In this document: piece after piece, positions 24,191 through 34,086 of the stretch | Position numbering within the stretch: the stretch's first letter is position 1 | Layout of the letters: each line of letters opens with the position of its first letter | NCBI RefSeq assembly: GCF_031846445.1 | Contig: NZ_JAVRHR010000001.1 | Span: 620,001 to 684,000 of the forward strand | Source: Croceitalea rosinachiae | Lineage (GTDB): Bacteria > Bacteroidota > Bacteroidia > Flavobacteriales > Flavobacteriaceae | DNA: 64,000 nucleotides | Direction of reading: 5' to 3' | Made by a program: the position numbers and the translations under genes | Notes under the pieces: model-generated | What the model was told of the DNA's origin: nothing | What the model saw: only the letters and a program-made list of their open reading frames with translations | Database searches by the model: none

Positions 24191-27100
24191 ATGAATTTAG
24201 CAAAATTCTCCATCGATAAAAACCGCATCACCTTTATGGTGTTGGGCACTATCATTCTTCTGGGAATCAATATGTATTTCAACTTGTCCCAAGATAGTAT
24301 GCCCCCCTACACGGTCCGTGTGGCTACCGTAGTATCCCAATTTCCCGGGGCCAGTCCAGAGCGGGTAGAGCAGTTGGTAACCGATAAAATTGAAAAAGTA
24401 GCACAGGAGCTTCCTGAACTTAAAGAAGTGACCAGTACCTCGCGCACAGGCCTTTCAGTGGTAAGCGTTACCCTGAAAGATGAGGTTGCCCCTGAAACAA
24501 TGCAGTCGGTTTGGGATCGTTTGCGCAGAAAATTAAATGCCATTCAAGGTCTTCCTTCTGGAGTATCTCCCAATTTGAACGATGACGGTATTGGCGATGT
24601 CTATGGCATTGTTGTAGGTCTGACCTCAGATGGATTCAGCTATGCAGAGATGAAGGAATATGCCGATGATATCAAGGATGATTTGATCAAGCTGCCTGAT
24701 GCCGCCAAAGTGGAATTGGGTGGTGTGCAAGATGAACGTGTTTTTGTAGAATTTGATAATACCAGACTAAAAGAATATGGTTTATCTGCTTCCAAGTTGC
24801 AACAAAATATTGGGGCAACCAATATCTTAAGTTCCGGAGGCCAAATCAATGTAGGTGATGAACGTATTATTTTGGAACCCACAGGTAATTTTGATTCCGT
24901 AGAGGATATAAAAAATATGCTCATTGCAGTAGGTGATGGATCCCAGTTAGTGAAACTTGGCGATATTACTACCGTGACCAAAGGCTATATAGACCCACCC
25001 ACACAGATAGTGAGTGTTGATGGAAAAGAAGCTATTTCCTTACATGTGAACCTTAAAGAAAATAAAAATATCGTTTACTTGGGGGAGGCCGTTGATGAGG
25101 TATTAAACCAATGGAAGCAGCGATTACCGGTGGGGTTGGAATTGACCCGAGTATCTTCCCTAGATGATTATATCAATGTTAAGGTGAGCGATTTTATGGT
25201 AAACCTTATACAGTCAATAAGTATTGTACTGATTGTAATGTTGGTGTTTTTGGGTTTCAGAACAGGGTTCGTCATTGCTAGTTTAATTCCTATTGTGACC
25301 ATTATGACGCTCATGGTTATGGGCATTATAAATATGGGACTGAATCAGGTGACCTTGGCTGCATTGATCATGGCACTTGGCATGTTGGTGGACAACGCTA
25401 TTGTAGTGGCTGAAACTATTATGGTAAAGCTGGAGCAAGGTGTGGAAAAGTATAAAGCTGCCATAGAAGCCTTTTCAGAATTGTGGATGCCCCTATTAAT
25501 TTCCACTTTGACAACTTCAGCGGCATTTTTGGCCTTCTACCTTTCGCCCACTACGATGGGGGATATCGTAGGTCCAATTTTTGTGGTGATTACCATAGCT
25601 TTAGTGTCCTCTTGGCTAATCGCACTGTCCGTAATTACCATGTTCTGTTATATGTTCTTAAAAGTAGCGCCTAAAGGAGAGAAAAAACCTGGCTTGGTAG
25701 ACCGTATCATCAGCGCTGCAAAACGCTATTATAAAGATTTGATTTTGGTGGCCCTACGTCATAAATATAAGGTCATCATTGGGATATTTGTTGCTTTTTT
25801 CCTTTCCCTCTATGGGTTTGGGTACATTCCTTTTATCTTCTTTCCAGATAGTGACCGGAATATGATTACCGTAGATATCAATCTTCCTGAGGGCAATAAG
25901 ATTGAGCGTACCGAGGAAGTAGTTGCTCAGATTGAACAATATATGTCAGATTCCCTTCGAACCGGTAATACCCGAGAGACAGGGATTGAAAATTGGTCTT
26001 CTTATATTGGGGAAGGGCCAGAATCATACGATTTGGGCTATTCCCCAGATGAGGCCAATTCCAATTATGCACATATTTTGGTGAATACTACCTCCTTTGA
26101 GGAGAACGTTGAGATGGTAAAACGTTTGGATGGCTATACTTTTCGAAGTTTTCCCAATGCAGATATTAAGGTAGGGTTATTAGGTTCTGGTGGTGGTGGA
26201 ACACCCATAGAAATCAAAGTATCAGGGGCAGAACCAGATCAATTATCGGACATTGCGGAAAGCGTAAAGCAGAAGTTATCTGGAGTGGCGTTTACTAAAA
26301 ATGTTAAGGACGATTGGGGGCCCAAAAGCAAGAAATTCTTGATTGAGATTGATCAGAACCGAGCCCAAACCGCCGGAATTACCAGTTCAGATATTGCTAC
26401 ATCCTTGCAGACCGTATTGGATGGTTTTCAAACTGGAGAATATCGTGAAGACGATAAGTCTATTCCTATTTTAATGCGTAGTGGTGACAGTCAACAACAA
26501 AGCTTGGCCTCTTTAGAGACCTTAAATATATACTCGCAAAACAGTGGAAAAAGTGTTCCGTTACTGCAAGTAGCCAGTATTGTACCAGCTTGGCAGTATT
26601 CTAAAATAAAACGACTTGATTTAAGGCGTACGATAAATATAAGCAGTGAACTACGGGACGGGGGTAATGCCTCTGCAATAATGTCGGAAGTCACTCCGTG
26701 GTTAGAAGAACAAATTAATGGGGTATGGCCAGAGGGCTATACCTATCAACTCGGAGGGGATGCGGAACAAACGGCAGAAAATATGGGCCCTATAATTGGA
26801 TACCTGCCCATTTCTGGTTTCATCATTGTGCTGTTATTGATTATTCAATTCAATTCCTTCCGAAAGATGACTATGGTGGTATTGACCATTCCCTTAGGAA
26901 TTATTGGAGTGGTCATTGGGTTGTTGGTATTTCAAGAAGCTTTCGGGTTTATGCCTTTTTTAGGCGTTATTTCCCTTGCTGGGATTGTCATCAATAATGC
27001 TATTGTTCTCATTGACCGGATGGAAGTAGAATTGGCAGCCGGTCGTACGGACCAAGATTCGGTCATTGCAGCATGCCTACAACGGTTCCGACCTATTTTA

Positions 27101-27304
27101 CTATCAACCTTTACTACGATTTTAGGTCTAGTTCCATTATACCTTTCGGGGGGTGAAATGTGGGAGGGGATGGCCGTCAGTATTATGATAGGACTCTTGT
27201 TTGGTACGGTCATTACCTTACTTTTTATTCCATCGCTTTACAGTGCTCTTTTCAAGGTCAGTTACAAGGGGTATGAATTTGATGAGGCGCTATTGGATGC
27301 GTAA
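24191..27304 (+). CDS. RND efflux permease (AcrB/MdtB superfamily), copy 2
   Basis: Proton-driven exporter of 1037 residues, full length and paralogous throughout to the permease at 10334 (for example NLSQDSMPPYTVRVATVV and NWSSYIGEGPESYDLGY). TM4 reads GMLVDNAIVV (D-N, not D-D) and TM10 GIVINNAIVL (N at the AcrB Lys position), as in copy 1. The two pumps therefore share the same altered relay. A cyclase gene starts 2 bp after the stop and may be in the same transcript. Confidence 0.93.
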   Translation: MNLAKFSIDKNRITFMVLGTIILLGINMYFNLSQDSMPPYTVRVATVVSQFPGASPERVEQLVTDKIEKVAQELPELKEVTSTSRTGLSVVSVTLKDEVAPETMQSVWDRLRRKLNAIQGLPSGVSPNLNDDGIGDVYGIVVGLTSDGFSYAEMKEYADDIKDDLIKLPDAAKVELGGVQDERVFVEFDNTRLKEYGLSASKLQQNIGATNILSSGGQINVGDERIILEPTGNFDSVEDIKNMLIAVGDGSQLVKLGDITTVTKGYIDPPTQIVSVDGKEAISLHVNLKENKNIVYLGEAVDEVLNQWKQRLPVGLELTRVSSLDDYINVKVSDFMVNLIQSISIVLIVMLVFLGFRTGFVIASLIPIVTIMTLMVMGIINMGLNQVTLAALIMALGMLVDNAIVVAETIMVKLEQGVEKYKAAIEAFSELWMPLLISTLTTSAAFLAFYLSPTTMGDIVGPIFVVITIALVSSWLIALSVITMFCYMFLKVAPKGEKKPGLVDRIISAAKRYYKDLILVALRHKYKVIIGIFVAFFLSLYGFGYIPFIFFPDSDRNMITVDINLPEGNKIERTEEVVAQIEQYMSDSLRTGNTRETGIENWSSYIGEGPESYDLGYSPDEANSNYAHILVNTTSFEENVEMVKRLDGYTFRSFPNADIKVGLLGSGGGGTPIEIKVSGAEPDQLSDIAESVKQKLSGVAFTKNVKDDWGPKSKKFLIEIDQNRAQTAGITSSDIATSLQTVLDGFQTGEYREDDKSIPILMRSGDSQQQSLASLETLNIYSQNSGKSVPLLQVASIVPAWQYSKIKRLDLRRTINISSELRDGGNASAIMSEVTPWLEEQINGVWPEGYTYQLGGDAEQTAENMGPIIGYLPISGFIIVLLLIIQFNSFRKMTMVVLTIPLGIIGVVIGLLVFQEAFGFMPFLGVISLAGIVINNAIVLIDRMEVELAAGRTDQDSVIAACLQRFRPILLSTFTTILGLVPLYLSGGEMWEGMAVSIMIGLLFGTVITLLFIPSLYSALFKVSYKGYEFDEALLDA

Positions 27305-27306
27305 CA

Positions 27307-28386
27307 ATGAATGAACAACAAAGAAAGTTAAATCAGATTTTTAAGCAGCTTGGGCAGTCCATTGTTTTCTGGACATTTGCCATGACACTTTTCGCCATTT
27401 TTCGATATTACGGCTTAGGAGAAGAAGAGGGTATTTCAACGGGGCCTGAACATCAAGGGTCTCGTATTTTACCAATATTTGCATTATTTGGATTCTTCAT
27501 CGGTATAATAAGCGCATTAATAGAATTCTTATTGGATAAATACCTTTCAAAAAGAATTTCTATTGGCCTCAACCTTTTTATAAGTATGCTTATTTATCTA
27601 ATCTTTATAATTATTCTATCAACAATAACCATTGAAATTAGCAATACTATTTATGATTTAAAAATAGATAATGCAGTAGGCTGGTGGCGAAAAGATAAAA
27701 CCTTTTGGACTGTAGTAGTCTATATCAACTTGGCTGCCTTGGTGTTTTCTTTCATTCAAATTGCCAACGATAAATTTGGGAAGGGTGTTTTTGTAAAAAT
27801 GCTATTCGGAAAATACAAGGAACCAAAAGAAGAGAAACGTATTTTTATGTTCCTAGATCTGAAATCATCTACTACTATTGCTGAGAAATTAGGCCATTTC
27901 AAGTACAGCCAACTAATACAGGACTGCTTCTATGATTTAAATGAAGTGGTACCTGAGTACGATGCTGAAATTTATCAATATGTGGGTGATGAAGCCGTTT
28001 TAAGTTGGCCCTACCAGAAGGGGTTATCGAACAATAATTGCGTCAGGCTCTTTTTCACTTTTAGGAAAAAGCTTTTTGATAAAACAGATTACTATACCAA
28101 CAAATATGGAATTTCACCTGAGTTTAAAGCAGGTTTGCACGGAGGAATACTTATGGTTGCCGAAGTCGGGGTTGTAAAAAAAGAAGTGGCCTATCACGGA
28201 GACGTTATAAACACTTCAGCTCGAATACAAGCGGAATGTAATGCACATAAAGTACCTATACTCATTTCTGAGAAGTTATTGAAAGACCTTGATCGAGATG
28301 ATTTTTTTTCTACCAGACATCTTGGTGATGTATTATTGAAAGGGAAGAAAAAAGAAGTAAAAATTCATACTGTTGAAATGACATGA
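27307..28386 (+). CDS. Membrane-anchored class III adenylate/guanylate cyclase
   Basis: Protein of 359 residues. Four hydrophobic segments (about 18-36, 55-75, 87-110, 134-152) precede a cytoplasmic cyclase catalytic domain (about 175-357). Metal-binding aspartates are D184 (MFLDLKSST) and D228 (YVGDEAVLSW). Transition-state residues N302 and R306 (INTSARIQ) are present, so it should be active. Whether it makes cAMP or cGMP cannot be decided. It starts 2 bp after the RND permease and overlaps the following ion-channel gene by 4 bp, tying nucleotide signalling to ion flux or efflux. Confidence 0.88.
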   Translation: MNEQQRKLNQIFKQLGQSIVFWTFAMTLFAIFRYYGLGEEEGISTGPEHQGSRILPIFALFGFFIGIISALIEFLLDKYLSKRISIGLNLFISMLIYLIFIIILSTITIEISNTIYDLKIDNAVGWWRKDKTFWTVVVYINLAALVFSFIQIANDKFGKGVFVKMLFGKYKEPKEEKRIFMFLDLKSSTTIAEKLGHFKYSQLIQDCFYDLNEVVPEYDAEIYQYVGDEAVLSWPYQKGLSNNNCVRLFFTFRKKLFDKTDYYTNKYGISPEFKAGLHGGILMVAEVGVVKKEVAYHGDVINTSARIQAECNAHKVPILISEKLLKDLDRDDFFSTRHLGDVLLKGKKKEVKIHTVEMT

Positions 28387-29045
28387 TAAAAAAGTTATAT
28401 AAACACCGTTTTGAAATCTTCTTGGCAACACAATTAATGATTTTGTTTGGATCATTGTTTTTTCCACCCGCATTTTTTGAATATATCATGCTTCCCTTTC
28501 TTTATTTGGTAAGTATAGGAGCTGGTGTTTTAATGATTTCAAAGCGAAAGAGACTCATGTGGTTTTTTATCGCATTGTTTATGGGTGCATCGGTGATGTT
28601 TGGTTCGAGTATGATTTCAAGAACTGAAAACACAGAAAATATTCTGACTCGACTTTTAATTTACTTTGTTTTTCATATCATAGTTACCTATAACATTATA
28701 CAACAGGTTTGGAAATCAAAAAGGGTGACCAAAAATGTGATAATTGGCTTAATGAGTGGTTATATTTCACTTGGATTTTTGGCTTTCTTTCTATTTATGT
28801 CCATTGAATTATTGTACCCTGGTGCTTTTCAAGGAGTGTTAATGGAAAGTGAAGAACTTATATTGAAAGTCGACTCCATAATGTACTACGCTTATATAAC
28901 ACTTTTAACCATTGGTTATGGGGAAATTGTACCGACCATTCCCATTGCCCAAAAAGCCGCAATTTTGGTTGGTTTAATAGGCCAATTTTATATGGTGATT
29001 ATTACCGCCGTTGTGGTAGAAAAATACATTGCACATTCAAAATAA
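28383..29045 (+). CDS. K+-channel-like membrane protein (6TM-1P layout)
   Basis: Protein of 220 residues with about five hydrophobic segments, a pore helix and selectivity filter in YITLLTIGYGEIVP (TIGYGE), and a final inner helix ending VVVEKYIAHSK. This is the layout of a voltage-gated-like or simple potassium channel. No charged S4 pattern is visible and no cyclic-nucleotide-binding domain follows the pore. Translation is coupled to the upstream cyclase (ATGA overlap), so a functional link with the cyclase product is suggested but would have to be indirect. Confidence 0.85.
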   Translation: MIKKLYKHRFEIFLATQLMILFGSLFFPPAFFEYIMLPFLYLVSIGAGVLMISKRKRLMWFFIALFMGASVMFGSSMISRTENTENILTRLLIYFVFHIIVTYNIIQQVWKSKRVTKNVIIGLMSGYISLGFLAFFLFMSIELLYPGAFQGVLMESEELILKVDSIMYYAYITLLTIGYGEIVPTIPIAQKAAILVGLIGQFYMVIITAVVVEKYIAHSK

Positions 29046-29079
29046 AGTTTTTAGCACTGCGGTTAATACGAATTGTCTT

Positions 29080-30183
29080 TTAGGTATCTTCATCCTTATT
29101 CTTTTTAGAAGATTGGCCTTCTTCTTTACTACCAACAGGATGAAAGGCCTTAATCCAAGCGTTTTGAAAAAGACTAAAAAATGCACTCATCTTGTTTGTC
29201 TTTATCTTATTTAAGTCACCTTTAAAAGGAACTTTCATTGAAATACTATTGTTTTTATGGTTTTTGATTAAGAATTTGAACATACCCACAAAACCTTCCC
29301 AAAGGACACTTAAAAATTTATCTCCCTTACCTATAAATTTGGAATTTATAAATGCGGGATTAACTAAACCATTTACATAGCCTTCATCTATTTTTAATTC
29401 TCCATACATCTCAAAAGTTCCTCTAGCAAAATCAATTCCAGTATAGTGTTTAGTAAAATCATTTAATGCCGTGGCGTTTGCATTACGTATGGTTAAGGCA
29501 ATATCAACATCAGGAATTTGTTGAATTAAATCCATTTTACCCTCTACTTGCAATTCGCCACCACCTACTGTATTCCCGGTCGCTACAACGCTCGACGGCA
29601 AACCCTGATTTATTGACTTTGTATTTCTTAAATTAGAAGCGATCAAACTAATGTTTTGAATATGTAAATCAATATTTGGTTTTGTATTTATTTCTACATA
29701 ACCAAATTTACCACCTTCCACTTTTAGTTCGTTAATAGCTATTGGTACAATTTCTGTCAAGGCTTTGGACCAATCATCCAATTCTGGCTCTGGTGCATTA
29801 CTTGTTTGATTATGATCCGAAAGAATATAAATTATCTCAGGGTTTGCTAAATAAATATCACTTACAATGTTTCCTCTTAGAATTTCATTTACATCTAAGG
29901 CAACAATAGATTTTGGAAAACTCAAAAATGGAATTTGAGTTTTGGCATTTATCTTATTGATATACAGGTTCTCAATAATATATTTTCCAGAGAAAAGACC
30001 AACTTTTATGGTGGATACTTCGCCGTAATAACCTGGAATATTATGCAGCGCCTTATTGGTATAGTGCTTTAAAACGGAAGGCAATGCTATTCTAAAAGTC
30101 ACTAGTATTAGAATAATAGAGATTGGAATTAGCACTATTTTTCTGCGAAACCAAAAACTATTATTAGATGTATTTTTTTTCAA
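29080..30183 (-). CDS. DUF748/AsmA-like membrane-anchored protein
   Basis: Protein of 367 residues with an N-terminal anchor (about 15-33) followed by the family-typical LPSVLKHYTNKALHNIPGYY, then GLFSGKYIIENLYI and SFPKSIVALDVNEILRGN, as in DUF748 proteins. AsmA/DUF748 proteins have long beta-taco folds implicated in envelope lipid handling. The chain is short for the family. The C-terminus is basic (GSKEEGQSSKKNKDED). It is the last gene of a minus-strand envelope cluster, 11 bp after the FadL-like gene. Confidence 0.75.
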   Translation of the reverse strand: MKKNTSNNSFWFRRKIVLIPISIILILVTFRIALPSVLKHYTNKALHNIPGYYGEVSTIKVGLFSGKYIIENLYINKINAKTQIPFLSFPKSIVALDVNEILRGNIVSDIYLANPEIIYILSDHNQTSNAPEPELDDWSKALTEIVPIAINELKVEGGKFGYVEINTKPNIDLHIQNISLIASNLRNTKSINQGLPSSVVATGNTVGGGELQVEGKMDLIQQIPDVDIALTIRNANATALNDFTKHYTGIDFARGTFEMYGELKIDEGYVNGLVNPAFINSKFIGKGDKFLSVLWEGFVGMFKFLIKNHKNNSISMKVPFKGDLNKIKTNKMSAFFSLFQNAWIKAFHPVGSKEEGQSSKKNKDEDT

Positions 30184-30194
30184 TTTTTTAAGGT

Positions 30195-31646
30195 TTATAG
30201 GCCTTCTAAAGTCTTTTCGATTTTTTCAACAAATAATGGAATCTCCACTCCAATTATAAACCGCCACCGATTTAGGCTTAATCTAGAAATTTCATTCTCT
30301 GCTGCTTCCAATTCACCAGACGGAAAATCTATAGGGTTTGCAAATTCTGCACTTGTTGTAGATAAAATAGCACCAGAAACAAAACTTGCCCAACTTAAAT
30401 TTGCGCTAAGCCCTAGCCCATAATGCCAATAATTGGTTCTAGTATCAGCCTCTTCATTAAGAGAACTGATCAAATTGAATACGGTAGTTTGATTTTCATA
30501 AGCGGAATAATCCGTTGAAAAACTTGAATAAGCCTTCCAAATATCATTTAAATATATTTCGGCCCCAACACCAAAATTGACGACAGGTTTAAGAGATTCA
30601 TTAAAGTTAAACTCCTGATTGGTAAAAGCGTTTAAGTCCAAAGAACTTATATCTAACCTTTGATATTCTCCAACCCTATTGTACCATTCTATATTAGCAT
30701 GGATTTTATTCTTTTTTAAATTGAATCCTGCACCTAATGAGGCCCCTAGCGCGGTTCTCCTCTTAGAATCTAAGTCTCCGAATTCAGCTAAATTAAAAAT
30801 GTCATTATTCGTACCCGATAAAATCTCTTCCCCACTAAAACCCCCATTCCCTAAAAGTTTTAAATGTGGTAGGTTAAGGTTAAAACCTAGCTCGATATCA
30901 TCAGATTTCCATGCTGCGGCCAATTTTAAAAACAACCCATAAGTCTTTTGCTCATAGTTGATAGTATTATCGTACAGCAATACATTATCCTGTTCATTGT
31001 TTGAGGCAAAATTTACATTTGAACTACCAGAGTAATTGTAAATCGAAAGAAATAAAGAAGCTCCAACACTAAAATTACTTTTTATAGGTTTCGCCCAAGT
31101 AAGCCCAATCCATTCTTCTCTTAAATCTGTATTTATTTTAGCTCTTGAAAGTACATCTTCATTACCCTCTGAGCCCTCAATAAAATCTCCATTAACTATA
31201 CCTGAATTGTAAGTAATATCGTATCTATTACGGTGTCTAGATATAAAGGAATACGCAAATTTATGCGTAGGAAGCTTTTTGAGTTCAAACGTTCCTGCAA
31301 CCATGGTCGGAATACCGTTAAAATCAGAATTCTTAATACGTTCGCTGTTGCCAAATGTATTTTCAAGTTTAATATTACTTAATTCAAATGCTTTGGCACT
31401 AATGGCAAATGATGGGTTATCTACTAAGCCTAACCTTGCTGGGTTGTAATAACTCATGCCTAAATCACTGACCGTACCGGTAACATTACCATTTAAGAGT
31501 ATAGATTTATTTCCAAAATTTTCTAGTCTATAATTTCCTTGAGCGATTATAAAACCATGACAGACAAAAAATAGAATAGTTAATTGTAAGTAAGCATTAT
31601 CTCTTTTATTGAGCTTTTTCAAAAGCGGAAACCAACTTTTTAACAT
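30195..31646 (-). CDS. Outer-membrane beta-barrel protein, FadL/OmpP1-like
   Basis: About 483 residues from ATG 31646. The signal region ends at VCHGFIIAQ. A TTG at 31622 also gives a compact signal peptide; the longest frame (31688) starts deep inside the upstream gene. The mature N-terminus has GNVTGTVSDLGMSYYNPARLGLVD, the serine/alanine-type plug region typical of FadL/OmpP1 barrels, followed by many amphipathic strands. Such proteins carry hydrophobic compounds across the outer membrane. The start overlaps the preceding lipoprotein gene, implying translational coupling. Confidence 0.78.
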   Translation of the reverse strand: MLKSWFPLLKKLNKRDNAYLQLTILFFVCHGFIIAQGNYRLENFGNKSILLNGNVTGTVSDLGMSYYNPARLGLVDNPSFAISAKAFELSNIKLENTFGNSERIKNSDFNGIPTMVAGTFELKKLPTHKFAYSFISRHRNRYDITYNSGIVNGDFIEGSEGNEDVLSRAKINTDLREEWIGLTWAKPIKSNFSVGASLFLSIYNYSGSSNVNFASNNEQDNVLLYDNTINYEQKTYGLFLKLAAAWKSDDIELGFNLNLPHLKLLGNGGFSGEEILSGTNNDIFNLAEFGDLDSKRRTALGASLGAGFNLKKNKIHANIEWYNRVGEYQRLDISSLDLNAFTNQEFNFNESLKPVVNFGVGAEIYLNDIWKAYSSFSTDYSAYENQTTVFNLISSLNEEADTRTNYWHYGLGLSANLSWASFVSGAILSTTSAEFANPIDFPSGELEAAENEISRLSLNRWRFIIGVEIPLFVEKIEKTLEGL

Positions 31647-32283
31647 AGGCATCGGCAGTTTTATAAGCATCTTTAGGGTCGTTGACACTTGTGGTTAATA
31701 TCGCAACTAATTGACCTTCTTTTGGTTCATCAAGATTGTACGCAGCGGTCTCAAGAATATACTTTGTTTGGGTAGTTGTGCTTACTGAATTTGTAATATA
31801 ATCACCATAAGCGTTATAATATGAACCTCCAATGTAGGGTATAGCGAAATAATCATAGAAAGTGCCATACCCAACAGGATAAAAATTGCCGTAGGTTGCC
31901 CCCATATAAATACCACTATTTGTTGATCTGGTAATTTGTTGTTTGTCTTTAATCGATGTAATCACAATTGCATTAAAACCCTCGCTAGCCATTAAGCTCT
32001 TAACAAATTCAATACGTTCTTTAGTGAATTCTTTATTAGGATTAATTTTTGGTGCCTTGATAAAACTTTCGGTAGCCTTTATTCCTTGTTTTCTCAAGTT
32101 GTTGGCAATCGCTTCTTCAAAAGCTATTCTTGAATGGTCATCCGCTGTTCTACCCAGCACCAGTACATTTTTGTTTTTAAACTTGGTTATATTCGAATCA
32201 TCTCCTTTCCAAGTATCCAAAACTTTGATTGAAGAACATGATAACACTACAAATGCTATAAAAACGAAGGGTAATTTTTTCAT
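31606..32283 (-). CDS. Lipoprotein, paralogue of the 34087 gene
   Basis: 225 residues from ATG 32283 (MKKLPFVFIAFVVLSCSS); a slightly longer start at 32301 has a poorer signal peptide. The lipobox is VLSCSS. After it comes NKNVLVLGRTADDHSRIAFEE, which parallels DKILVIGRSKDKTARIKFES in the lipoprotein at 34087. Both then have a short alpha/beta domain with FNAIVITSIKD or FDGVVLTNLIN and end in a Tyr-rich loop plus YILETAAYNL or YIFESSFYNL. The family is not recognised. The domain resembles lipoproteins that assemble with outer-membrane complexes, but this is a guess. Confidence 0.72.
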   Translation of the reverse strand: MKKLPFVFIAFVVLSCSSIKVLDTWKGDDSNITKFKNKNVLVLGRTADDHSRIAFEEAIANNLRKQGIKATESFIKAPKINPNKEFTKERIEFVKSLMASEGFNAIVITSIKDKQQITRSTNSGIYMGATYGNFYPVGYGTFYDYFAIPYIGGSYYNAYGDYITNSVSTTTQTKYILETAAYNLDEPKEGQLVAILTTSVNDPKDAYKTADAYVKKLVSAFEKAQ

Positions 32284-32367
32284 ACTTATGTTTAAGTTCA
32301 TACGCTACGAAAGATAAGGAATCTAACGAATGAAAGTTGTTTGATGTCGGTTTTAAAAATGAAAAAT

Positions 32368-33996
32368 CTATTTTTTCCGCGTTCTTTTTCCAAAGGGATA
32401 AACAGAATTAATAAGACCAGATTCAATAGACTTAACCATGTAGTTGCCAAAACCCTTGTAAGGAATACGATTAAAGTCTATTTGAGCCGTTTTAAGCCTG
32501 CCATTTTTCGGATTTTCTTTTCTAACTGCGGAATTAGCTAACCATGAAAAAGTCTTATTGGTAAGCATAGCATCTTTTCGCAGTATTATAGTTTTCAAAT
32601 TATCATAACGCATAACAAAATCACCCTTTGTGCTAGTCTCATTTCCTTGGCCATTAAAATCAATTTTAAGTACTCGCCCAGATTCAAACTTTATACTTGA
32701 TGAAGGCACCATTACTGGATTAAATGATTCAAAATTAAAGGAACTAGTGTGCCCATTGAAACTGAAGAAATTACTATGTAGCGGATTGATAAGTTTTAAA
32801 TTCAGTAAAAAATTCAATTCTTTAAAAACCTTAGCACTTATAGTAACGTCAATATTTGGAGACTCTAAATCATTATATTTGGATTTCACAGTACCCAAAT
32901 TTAATATTGTTGACTGCACATCTTCAAGGTTAATTACCACTTCTTTATCATTAATAATTTCCAAATAGTTTAAACTTGAATTTTTAATTAGAACCTTATT
33001 AATCCAAAATTCTTTATTTGAATTCCTTAAAACTTGTTGCGGCATTGGTTTGGTTACTGACTTGTTCCAAGGCTTATTTGAGTCTTTTAAAATGGTGATT
33101 TTAGCATTATCAATTAGAACGCTATCCGCCATTAAATCAAAATTTTTAAAAAGTTTAGAAGTATCCAAACCAAAAACTTCTACCATTGAAATATCGAAAG
33201 AGCCTGGTGATTTGGTAAATGTATTATTAGATACTTTTTTCTTTAAACTGTTGAGATCGCTTAATTTCAAATTTCTAAATTTTGAATAACCAGTTCCCAA
33301 GTTCATAATCCCTTTAGACAATGAAATCTTGTCTTTAATTGACCCATAGGTCACTGACATTTGATCAAGTTCAAAAACAACGTCATCAGTTTTAATAGAA
33401 ATTACTTTTTTATCTGGCCCTCCGGTAAAAAGTATATCTTTTACCACAAGTAAATCTCCTTTAAGGGCATTAATGGTATCGTTAGCTTTCTCATCAAAAT
33501 GAACGATTTGAAAATCCGACACTTTAAATTTTGAAATTGAAAGCTGGTTTAAAACATTTCTGCTTGAGCTTGATGCTTTCTTTTTTGTTTTTTGAGTCAA
33601 TCTTTTTTCTAGTAGCCCTCCCTTTTTAAAAACTACTTCTAACCCTATCACTTCAAACTCGTCAACATCGAGCTTTTTGTTTATTAACAATGGTAAAACT
33701 TTAAAGTTTTTAACCTTAATAGAATTGATTAAAGTGTGCGGAGTTAATTTATTTAAGTCTAAATATGAACTGTCTTGCAGAAGAACAACATTGGTCAATT
33801 CAAATGAACGTTGCAAATAAGAAAGCTCCAACTTATCGTAAGTTAGATGTAAAGGTTGGGTTTTATTGAGCAGTACTATTTGATTGTCAAGTGCTTTTTG
33901 AATAGTCTTTTTAGTTTGAATAAAACCAAAACCTAATAGGAGTACAATTAAAATCAAAAAAACAAACCACGCTCTTAAGAGTTTAATTTTAAGCAT
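32368..33996 (-). CDS. AsmA/DUF748-like membrane-anchored protein
   Basis: Protein of 542 residues with one N-terminal transmembrane helix (about 8-27) and a long, strand-rich periplasmic region (LTYDKLELSYLQRSFELTNVVLL, SIKVKNFKVLPLLINKKLDVDEFEVIGLEVVF). This alternation is typical of AsmA-type proteins, which are proposed to bridge the envelope and move lipids. No enzyme motif is seen. It lies between two paralogous lipoproteins in the minus-strand cluster; a second, shorter relative is at 29080. Confidence 0.68.
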   Translation of the reverse strand: MLKIKLLRAWFVFLILIVLLLGFGFIQTKKTIQKALDNQIVLLNKTQPLHLTYDKLELSYLQRSFELTNVVLLQDSSYLDLNKLTPHTLINSIKVKNFKVLPLLINKKLDVDEFEVIGLEVVFKKGGLLEKRLTQKTKKKASSSSRNVLNQLSISKFKVSDFQIVHFDEKANDTINALKGDLLVVKDILFTGGPDKKVISIKTDDVVFELDQMSVTYGSIKDKISLSKGIMNLGTGYSKFRNLKLSDLNSLKKKVSNNTFTKSPGSFDISMVEVFGLDTSKLFKNFDLMADSVLIDNAKITILKDSNKPWNKSVTKPMPQQVLRNSNKEFWINKVLIKNSSLNYLEIINDKEVVINLEDVQSTILNLGTVKSKYNDLESPNIDVTISAKVFKELNFLLNLKLINPLHSNFFSFNGHTSSFNFESFNPVMVPSSSIKFESGRVLKIDFNGQGNETSTKGDFVMRYDNLKTIILRKDAMLTNKTFSWLANSAVRKENPKNGRLKTAQIDFNRIPYKGFGNYMVKSIESGLINSVYPFGKRTRKK

Positions 33997-34086
33997 CTTT
34001 TCTGTTTACTAGGTCCTATTCTAATTTATTTTATGACTATTCTTTAAAATGATAAAACCGAAGGACGAGCTTTTTCAACCCAAAAG

